Both the position numbers and the translations under genes were made by a program. From assembly GCA_031292035.1 (NCBI GenBank), contig JARLHX010000423.1:1-64000 (forward strand): a stretch of 64,000 nucleotides of DNA, read 5' to 3'. Below are positions 58,315-64,000 of the stretch, one piece after another (position 1 is the first letter of the stretch; every line of letters begins with the position of its first letter). Origin of the DNA: Negativicutes bacterium (lineage in GTDB: Bacteria; Bacillota_C; Negativicutes; Sporomusales_B; JARLHX01). Under the pieces are notes generated by a model that saw only the letters and a program-made list of their open reading frames with translations, was not told the DNA's origin and searched no databases.

Positions 58315-60262
58315 AGGTGTCTGTATCTGACTGCTGAACGTGTAATGGGCTGTCTTCGCCAAGGGTGTTTAACCTTCGCCAAAGTGTCATGCGGCTTATT
58401 CCCAAACGGCGCGCTACCTCGGATCTGTTGCCGCCTGTTTCGTCGAGTAGCCGGAAAATAAGGGCAGGGTCATCCTTCGGCGTGGAATAGGTTGTTGCGA
58501 ATGTTTTTCTTTCTTTATCGTTATCGGTATCTTTGTCGGTCTGATTCAGCATCTCGGTAAGATAGTTCTTAATCTGTGCTGCGGGAATGGTTGAACCATT
58601 TGTGAGTACGGCCAGGCGTTCCACCACGTTTTGCAACTCCCGGATGTTTCCTGGCCAGGCATAAGACTCAAGGTAGGATAGGATTTCAGGTAGACATCTT
58701 GCCAGGGTATTGTTTTCCCCAAGGGTGAATTTCTTAACATAATGACGGGCTAATAACCCTATGTCTCCATGCCTGTCGCGAAGCGGGGGCAGCTGAATAT
58801 GCAATACATTCAACCGGTAGTAGAGATCTTCGCGCATCTTCTTGCTTGAAACGGCTTGCCATAGGTCGCTATTGGTAGCGGTAATGACACGAACATTAAC
58901 CGGGATGATCCGGCTGCTGCCAACCCTCATGATTTCGCGTTCCTGCAGGACTCGTAGCAGTCGTGACTGCAAGGCCCGGGGGATTTCGCCAATCTCATCA
59001 AGGAAGATGGTGCCGGTATGCGCCAGTTCAAACAGTCCGGCTTTGCCGCCCCGTCGTGCCCCGGTAAACGCCCCTTCCTCATAGCCGAACAGCTCGCTTT
59101 CCAAAAGGGTATCCGGTATAGCTGAGCAATTGACTGCCACAAAAGGCTTGTTATGTCTGGGACTGAAATTATGGATGCTTTGGGCTAACAGTTCTTTGCC
59201 AGTCCCGGTTTCGCCGGTGATCATCACCGTTGATTCAGTGGCGGCAAATTTTTTGGCCAGTTCCAGCTTTGAGAGCAGTGCCAGGCTTTCCCCTTGCATA
59301 TCAGTAAAGGTAAATTTGGCGGCTAATCCTTTCGAAAGGAGATCCTGCCTGATTTTGTGTTCCGCTTTCTGAATGGTAGTAACATCCTGGAAAGTAGCCA
59401 CAACGCCGACCAATTCCTTGTGGGCTCGTATGGGAACGCGGTTGGTGATGATATGAATGTCGCCGATTTTTTGCAACTGGTTCAAATCTGCGTGTTGCGT
59501 CCGGATGACATTGTGGATGTGGGTTTCGGGAATGACATTCTCGATACGGCGTCCTATCGCCTCGTCCGCTGTAACCCGGAGGATTTTTTCGGCTTCTTTA
59601 TTAAAAACGGTTATTTCGCCACGATTGTCAGTGGCGATGATGCCGCTGTACGCATAGTCGAGGATGGCCTTTAGCCTCTCGGCCTTTTCGATTTCGCGCC
59701 GACGGGACAAGGCAACTTCATAGGCATTCTCAATGGCTTGCCGCATTGATTCCTGGGTATAGATCAGAACGGAATGCAGGCCCATATTGTCAGCAACATC
59801 GCAGGCGTGACTATGCCCAATGACTGTTGTAATGCCAATATCCTTCAGATGGTAAATGGTGTCCCGCAGTTCTTTCTCGTTGCTATATGTGACATGGGTG
59901 ACCGAAAGCTGCATCAAACCCTGAATTTCTTGTAGCTCAGGAATGCTTTTTTGAAAACTGACGACAGCCATTGTACCTTCATACTTTTTAGCCAATTGAA
60001 TGGAGCGGATGAGATCCAAACCGGTAATCCGAATACTGACAACCGGGGTGGATACCTTTTGCCGGAGCAGCAGGGCGTTAGCGCCGGCACTAATATATAC
60101 ATCAAAATCGCCGGTTTCTTCCAGATCGATTGCCGAAGTCAATGCATTTTCGAGGAATTCCTCGACAACATGAATGGTCATTGACTGACTGTATTCGCTC
60201 CAGACTGCCTGCATCTCTTTCTTCATTCTTGGGTGGCTGAAGATGGCAATTTTAATCGACAT
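58313..60262 (-). CDS. Sigma-54-dependent activator with PrpR N-terminal and PAS domains
   Basis: A 649-residue enhancer-binding protein. In order: PrpR_N sensor (about 1-190, with SAGANALLLRQKVSTPVVSIRITGLDLIRSI in pieces), PAS domain (about 205-310, YSGIIATDNRGEITVFNKEAEKIL), AAA+ domain with Walker A GETGTGKE and the sigma-54 contact loop GAFTGAR, and a Fis-type HTH near the end (NRSEVARRLGISRMTLWRRL). The start is ATG after AGGAGGACG, 50 codons inside the open frame. PrpR_N domains sense small organic acids such as 2-methylcitrate. The divergent lyase and transporter genes behind a -24/-12 promoter are its likely targets. Confidence 0.93.
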   Translation of the reverse strand: MSIKIAIFSHPRMKKEMQAVWSEYSQSMTIHVVEEFLENALTSAIDLEETGDFDVYISAGANALLLRQKVSTPVVSIRITGLDLIRSIQLAKKYEGTMAVVSFQKSIPELQEIQGLMQLSVTHVTYSNEKELRDTIYHLKDIGITTVIGHSHACDVADNMGLHSVLIYTQESMRQAIENAYEVALSRRREIEKAERLKAILDYAYSGIIATDNRGEITVFNKEAEKILRVTADEAIGRRIENVIPETHIHNVIRTQHADLNQLQKIGDIHIITNRVPIRAHKELVGVVATFQDVTTIQKAEHKIRQDLLSKGLAAKFTFTDMQGESLALLSKLELAKKFAATESTVMITGETGTGKELLAQSIHNFSPRHNKPFVAVNCSAIPDTLLESELFGYEEGAFTGARRGGKAGLFELAHTGTIFLDEIGEIPRALQSRLLRVLQEREIMRVGSSRIIPVNVRVITATNSDLWQAVSSKKMREDLYYRLNVLHIQLPPLRDRHGDIGLLARHYVKKFTLGENNTLARCLPEILSYLESYAWPGNIRELQNVVERLAVLTNGSTIPAAQIKNYLTEMLNQTDKDTDNDKERKTFATTYSTPKDDPALIFRLLDETGGNRSEVARRLGISRMTLWRRLNTLGEDSPLHVQQSDTDT

Positions 60263-60371
60263 GTTACGTCCTCCTATATCGTATCTACACGCATAAGCCA
60301 AGAAAAGCAGCGTAGAATGCGGCGGGATGTTCTTTTTAAGACAAGGGGCGAAGAGGCTTTGTCTGCCTGAT

Positions 60372-60387
60372 TGGCATGATTCGTGCT
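60372..60387 (+). promoter_or_regulatory. Sigma-54-type -24/-12 promoter for the lyase operon
   Basis: TGGCATGATTCGTGCT fits TGGCAYRNNNNTTGCW with one change (G for T), and GG and GC are 10 bases apart. It points at the lyase gene; transcription should start near 60398, giving a leader of about 240 nt. The neighbouring gene encodes a sigma-54 activator. Confidence 0.65.
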
Positions 60388-60537
60388 TATATTTATACAC
60401 GACATGAGACACAGATCATGGGTTGATTTCAAATTCTAGATTACAGGGGGCGCTATATGGCTGAATAAAGGCACTTTTTCGCAAGATTCCGGTATGAAAT
60501 AGGAACGCTGAACTGTAAGACTCGTCCTTATCTAGCT

Positions 60538-60583
60538 GTATCAAATATGTATCGTGCCGTAACAATATTGTATCATGCGATAC
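60538..60583. promoter_or_regulatory. GTATC repeat cluster in the lyase leader
   Basis: GTATC occurs at 60538 and 60549, and GTATC-ATGC-GATAC forms a perfect inverted repeat at 60570-60583. A further GTATC is at about 60281. These may be binding sites of the divergent activator or of another regulator, although sites downstream of a sigma-54 promoter are unusual. Confidence 0.4.
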
Positions 60584-60641
60584 GTAACAGGGAAAGTTAA
60601 ATCGATTATATAGCGGCAAAGAAAATCTAGGAGGAATAATA

Positions 60642-61499
60642 ATGCAAGCTAAAAAATTACGCCAATTACTCAACCAAAAAGGAATCATCATGGCTGTCGG
60701 GGCTCATGATGTATGGTCAGCTCGTTTGATTGAAATGGCTGGATTTCCGGCGGTATTTATGACAGGTTATGGCGCATCTGCCAGTCTGCTCGGTCAGCCT
60801 GATATCGGCCTTCTGACCATGTCGGAAATGGCCGACCAGGCCAGAAGAATGGCGGCGGCAATCGATATTCCTATCCTGGCGGATGCGGATACCGGGTATG
60901 GCGGGGTACTGAATGTCGTCAGAACGGTTAAGGAATACGAGAACGCCGGAATTGCAGCCATCCAGATGGAAGATCAGGTCCTTCCGAAACGCTGTGGACA
61001 CATGGAGGGCAAGCAGGTTGTCGCTAAAGAGGAAATGGTTGCTAAAATAAAAGCGGCAGTTTACGCCAGAAGATCGGAGGATTTTTCTATCATCGCCAGG
61101 ACGGACGCGCGGGCAATCAATGGGCTTGAGGATGCGCTGGACCGGGCTCAGGCATACGCCGAAGCCGGAGCGGATATTATTTTTGTTGAAGCCCCGCAGT
61201 CGTTGGAAGAGATGGAAAAGATCGCGCAAGTGATCAAAAAGCCCTTGATGGCTAATATGGTTGAAGGCGGCAAGACGCCCTTTTTAACCGGCAAGCAACT
61301 TGAAGATATGGGTTATAAAATTTCTCATTATCCGGATTCCACCATCTTCACGGTGACGAAGGCCATCCGAGATATGCTTGCCGCGTTCAAACAGGCTGAC
61401 ACGACACTGGTCTATGAGCAAAATATGACAACCTTCAACGAGTTCAACGAACTGCTTGGCTTGGCCAAAGTCAGAAAGCTGGAGAAGACATTTTTATAA
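60642..61499 (+). CDS. Isocitrate-lyase-superfamily enzyme (methylisocitrate or dimethylmalate lyase type)
   Basis: A 285-residue TIM-barrel of the PEP mutase/isocitrate lyase family: FMTGYGASASLLGQPDIG, metal-binding DADTGYGG, the catalytic loop PKRCGHMEGKQ with the cysteine of lyases, and IIARTDAR. The KRCGH loop marks C-C lyases rather than phosphonate mutases. Candidates are methylisocitrate lyase, 2,3-dimethylmalate lyase (as in nicotinate fermentation) or oxaloacetate decarboxylase. No methylcitrate synthase or dehydratase is nearby, so propionate degradation is not shown. It is followed by an MFS transporter. Confidence 0.85.
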   Translation: MQAKKLRQLLNQKGIIMAVGAHDVWSARLIEMAGFPAVFMTGYGASASLLGQPDIGLLTMSEMADQARRMAAAIDIPILADADTGYGGVLNVVRTVKEYENAGIAAIQMEDQVLPKRCGHMEGKQVVAKEEMVAKIKAAVYARRSEDFSIIARTDARAINGLEDALDRAQAYAEAGADIIFVEAPQSLEEMEKIAQVIKKPLMANMVEGGKTPFLTGKQLEDMGYKISHYPDSTIFTVTKAIRDMLAAFKQADTTLVYEQNMTTFNEFNELLGLAKVRKLEKTFL

Positions 61500-61550
61500 T
61501 GCAGTAAGGTTTCGGTCGGGGCTTGGTCGAAAAAAGGTTACATGTAGGAG

Positions 61551-61584
61551 GTTCTGGAAGTCTCCTTTGGGTGGCTTCCAGAAC
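61551..61584 (+). other. Hairpin between the lyase and transporter genes
   Basis: A 10-bp perfect stem GTTCTGGAAG / CTTCCAGAAC with a 14-nt loop and no T run. It may set the ratio of lyase to transporter mRNA or protect an mRNA end. Confidence 0.5.
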
Positions 61585-61646
61585 ACGGAATTTTCCATTC
61601 TCCCAACAATTGAGTTCTTGCATTAAAAGCAGAGGGGGATCGAACA

Positions 61647-63005
61647 ATGTCAGAGTCTACCCAAAGAGCTGAAACGCAGGACAAGGGTAAGATGAGCAAT
61701 TATCGCTGGGTGGTATTGGCGTTGATATTCGTAATATATACGATAGCAACCGCCGACCGGGCCAATCTCGGAGTTGCTCTGCCATTTATCAAGAAGGAAT
61801 TCGGACTTAGCAATACTGAGGCCGGAGGCATCGTCAGCCTGCTCTTTTTAGGTTATGCGGTGGCGCAGATTCCTGCAGGTTTCATATATTCCAAAACAGG
61901 GGTAAGAAAGGTTTTTTCGCTGGCAATGCTCCTGACTTCTGTATTCACAGGCCTACAAGGAATCACTTCCTCCCTGTTTACCCTGAAACTGGCTCGCGTG
62001 GGCCTGGGTCTTTCTGAAGGACCGTTGCCCATTGGCCTATTGTCGACTATTAATCATTGGTTTCCGCCCAAAGAAAAGGGAACAGCTACAGGAGCTTATT
62101 TGGCGGCATCCAAATGCGGTCCGGTAATTGTTCCGCCGATTTGTGTTGTTATCATGGAACTCTATGGTTGGCGTGAAATATTTCTGGTCTTTGCCATTCC
62201 TGGCATCATATTAGCGGTAGTATGGTATTTTATGGTCACTAATAAGCCGTCGGAAAGCCGGTTTGTTTCGGCTGCTGAACTGGAATATATTACGACGGAA
62301 AAACCAATTGTCGCGTTAGATATTAAAGTTGCTAAGCCTAAATACAATTTGAAATGGCTCGATAAAATCATCCTGGCGAAAAAAGTCGAGCTTGTCGATA
62401 CGAATGCAAAGTTGTTTCGCTCATGGAATGTCTTGGGCAATGCAATTGGTTATCTCTTTATGAATGGCATTATCTATGTCATCATGGCCTGGATTCCAAC
62501 TTATCTGATGACAGTAAAAGGGTTCGTATCGCTGAAAATGGGTTTTCTTGCTTCCGCACCTTTTGTAGGCGCGGTTGCGGGCAATATAGTTGGAGGCTGG
62601 ATTTCCGACCGGCTTTTGAACAAACGGCGTAAACCGCTGATGCTGTTCAGCGGGATGTGCACGACATTCATGATGTACAGCTTGATCTATGCACCTGACA
62701 ATGCCGCCCTTTTAGGATTGCTGCTTTTCATGGCTGGATTCCTGTTTAGCCTTGGCTTCTCTGCATTTTCTGTCTATGCGATGGGGGTAACAACTAAGAA
62801 GATTTATCCCGTAGCTTATGGTGTAGTCAATACCGGTGGACAAATCGGTAGTGCTGCGGCGCCATTTGTCGTGGGGATGATACTGGATGCCTCGAACTGG
62901 AATATGGTGTTCACCTTTCTTGCCGCCTGCTCAATTGTGAGTGTGCTGATCATTGCTTCGCTGGATGAGCCTATCAATGATGATGCTGCTGCGGAGTCTG
63001 CGTAG
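61647..63005 (+). CDS. MFS transporter, anion:cation symporter type
   Basis: A 452-residue, 12-helix permease of the ACS family (ExuT/GarP/tartrate type): NYRWVVLALIFVIYTIATADRANLGVALP, GYAVAQIPAGFIYSKTGVRKV, and LGLSEGPLPIGLLSTINHWFPPKEKGTATG. The family imports organic or sugar acids. A 50-residue loop between the two halves is normal. It lies 147 bp after the lyase and presumably brings in its substrate or a precursor. The ribosome site is AGAGGGGGA. Confidence 0.9.
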   Translation: MSESTQRAETQDKGKMSNYRWVVLALIFVIYTIATADRANLGVALPFIKKEFGLSNTEAGGIVSLLFLGYAVAQIPAGFIYSKTGVRKVFSLAMLLTSVFTGLQGITSSLFTLKLARVGLGLSEGPLPIGLLSTINHWFPPKEKGTATGAYLAASKCGPVIVPPICVVIMELYGWREIFLVFAIPGIILAVVWYFMVTNKPSESRFVSAAELEYITTEKPIVALDIKVAKPKYNLKWLDKIILAKKVELVDTNAKLFRSWNVLGNAIGYLFMNGIIYVIMAWIPTYLMTVKGFVSLKMGFLASAPFVGAVAGNIVGGWISDRLLNKRRKPLMLFSGMCTTFMMYSLIYAPDNAALLGLLLFMAGFLFSLGFSAFSVYAMGVTTKKIYPVAYGVVNTGGQIGSAAAPFVVGMILDASNWNMVFTFLAACSIVSVLIIASLDEPINDDAAAESA

Positions 63006-63119
63006 TGTAACTTAAGCTGCGGTCGCGATGGGGGCTGGGCGACGGTTCTCCTGTCAGGCGACCTTAGAAAAACGCGTAGTTCCAAATGGAGCAAGTGGAA
63101 ACAATATCACCTGAAGATC

Positions 63120-63151
63120 AAGGTATGGGCTATCGCCTGTGCCTTTTTTCG
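63120..63151 (+). terminator. Terminator after the ACS transporter gene
   Basis: An 11-bp stem AAGGTATGGGC / GCCTGTGCCTT with wobbles, then TTTT. It resembles the hairpin at 55100. Confidence 0.75.
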
Positions 63152-63211
63152 TATTAAGCTGATTAGGTTTGACAACTGTTTGATGTTGAGCAAAAATCAA
63201 CTGTTATATAA

Positions 63212-63295
63212 ATGAAACCCTGCCTCCTCCAGCAGACGATAACCCTGTCGACTGGTACCTTTGGGGTGTGGCGGCGACAAAGGGAGGTTTTTCAT
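63212..63295. repeat. 84-nt structured GC-rich block in an AT-rich gap
   Basis: The ends are complementary (ATGAAA...TTTCAT), with a second stem CCTCC / GGAGG and a weaker inner one around TGTCG / CGACA. It is clearly GC-richer than its surroundings and ends in TTTTT. It could be a small structured RNA, a large terminator or a short inverted-repeat element. It matches no known riboswitch that I recognise. Confidence 0.4.
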
Positions 63296-63366
63296 TTATT
63301 GCCCGATGTTGACATTATATTCTTGTTGACATACTGTTAAGTTATTAATGTTATAGGAGGTTTTCT

Positions 63367-64000
63367 ATGGCTAGCATCTATTTTTCAAGCTGCAAATTTA
63401 AAGCAGGCTTTCCTTGCACCGCAGAGAGAATCCAGTTTTATTTAAATAATCATCTTCATATGAATATAGCGGATTGCTGCCAAAAAAATCTTCAGTTTTT
63501 AACTCCTGAAGATAGGGCAGTGTGCATCTGTAATACTTGCGCTGCCTTTTGTGACGAATCGTCTCACGCTAAGGAAGTTATTTCAGTTTGGGAAATCATC
63601 GCCAATGACGAGACATTTGCTTTTCCTGATTATAAAGGCGAACCTGTTGCCTTGCAGGATTGTTGGCGGACCTATGATAAACCAAACGTCCATCATGCCA
63701 TTCGTACGATAATGCGAAAAATGAACATTGAAGTGATCGAACTGCCCGAAAACAAAGAGAAGTCAATGTTCTGCGGAACGACCCTTTTACGGCCGGCTCC
63801 GCCGCACTATGGAAAACTTGCGCCAAAGCGTTTTATCGAAAACGTTCCCGCCAATTTATTTCAAAACCATACACCGGAAGATCAGGCCGATATTATTACA
63901 AAACATTGCGGACAAATTCCCGTGGAGAAAGTCGCCTGCTATTGCGCGGCCTGCGCGGATGGTCTTAGACTTGGCGGCAAACAACCCGTTCATGTAATGG
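63367..64000 (+). CDS. CCG-domain (HdrB-like) Fe-S protein, 5' part
   Basis: The gene runs off the window end after 211 codons. The product is cysteine-rich: SSCKFKAGFPC near the start, DCCQKN, CICNTCAAFC, then CW...MFCGTTLL and CYCAACADGL. The repeated Cys-Cys or Cys-x-x-Cys groups spaced as CC...C..C..CG are like CCG domains of heterodisulfide reductase HdrB and succinate or glycolate oxidoreductases, which bind a non-cubane [4Fe-4S] cluster. Role: probably electron transfer to a disulfide or a carbon substrate. The ATG follows AGGAGG; TTGACA boxes at 63309 and 63326 may belong to its promoter. Confidence 0.7.
   Translation, partial: MASIYFSSCKFKAGFPCTAERIQFYLNNHLHMNIADCCQKNLQFLTPEDRAVCICNTCAAFCDESSHAKEVISVWEIIANDETFAFPDYKGEPVALQDCWRTYDKPNVHHAIRTIMRKMNIEVIELPENKEKSMFCGTTLLRPAPPHYGKLAPKRFIENVPANLFQNHTPEDQADIITKHCGQIPVEKVACYCAACADGLRLGGKQPVHVM

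Noticed and set aside
63243..63262. GGTACC-containing stretch that could recall a T-box antiterminator.
   Set aside because: The conserved T-box bulge sequence and the specifier stem are not present, and the gene downstream is not an aminoacyl-tRNA or amino-acid gene.
63203..63297. Minus-strand frame of 32 codons over the structured block (begins MKNLPLSPPHPKGTS).
   Set aside because: No ribosome site precedes the ATG, and the frame follows the self-complementary block, so it is probably a by-product of the repeat.
1..64000. tRNA, rRNA, CRISPR arrays, transposases, integrases and prophage genes.
   Set aside because: None was seen by eye on either strand; a tRNA or covariance search would be needed to exclude small RNA genes.

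Overview
The window looks like chromosomal DNA of a spore-forming, mainly anaerobic Firmicute. The clues are strong AGGAGG-type ribosome sites, frequent TTG and GTG starts, a CIRCE heat-shock operator, CotF-like and DUF3231-like spore proteins, an EFR1 flavodoxin-ferredoxin and several sigma-54 signals. The gene mix (3-keto-acid cleavage enzyme, RocB, CCG-domain Fe-S protein, V4R protein) would fit the Negativicutes/Sporomusaceae. That placement is inference, because the window has no rRNA or ribosomal protein gene. I saw no tRNA, rRNA, CRISPR array, transposase or prophage.

Layout, 0-11 kb: the 3' end of ilvD, then a signalling group (V4R protein and SpoIIE-type phosphatase on the minus strand, chemotaxis receptor and STAS antagonist on the plus strand). 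Next come an iron-sulfur flavoprotein-like reductase, an Nramp metal transporter, an ASCH-domain protein behind a sigma-54-like promoter, a membrane-anchored glutamate-synthase-like FMN protein, and several small cysteine-rich or helical proteins of spore-former type. 11-19 kb is a chaperone block: two tiny membrane proteins, dnaK-dnaJ-clpB (without hrcA or grpE, and with a DnaJ that keeps one zinc centre), and convergent htpG behind a perfect CIRCE. 19-26 kb is an amino-acid catabolism block: rocB plus a LOR/SDH-type ornithine cyclodeaminase, facing a class III aminotransferase plus BKACE pair under a divergent LysR regulator.

26-41 kb is rich in nucleic-acid proteins. It holds a DUF2087 regulator with a degenerate GIY-YIG partner, rpoZ with two unknown small genes, two DEAD-box helicases alternating with two copies of a zinc-ribbon protein, a YegP-like protein, and a topB-exonuclease-helicase-ABC-F run. 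41-58 kb is a set of small accessory units: AEC transporter, LysR, MFS with MerR, two tandem SDRs, two CotF-like spore proteins, ArsR with Fe-S aldo/keto reductase and EFR1 protein, carbonic anhydrase, two hot-dog thioesterases with a BmrR-like regulator, nitroreductase, catalase and an unassigned permease. 58-63 kb is a sigma-54 unit: a PrpR-type activator, divergent from an isocitrate-lyase-superfamily lyase and an ACS-type MFS transporter, with a -24/-12 promoter between them. The window ends inside a CCG-domain (HdrB-like) gene.

The strongest leads for new biology are the V4R/SpoIIE/receptor/STAS group, the DUF2087/GIY-YIG pair, the RocB/cyclodeaminase and aminotransferase/BKACE units, the doubled helicase/zinc-ribbon modules, and two non-coding elements: a 40-nt box found upstream of two unrelated genes, and an 84-nt structured block near the right end.
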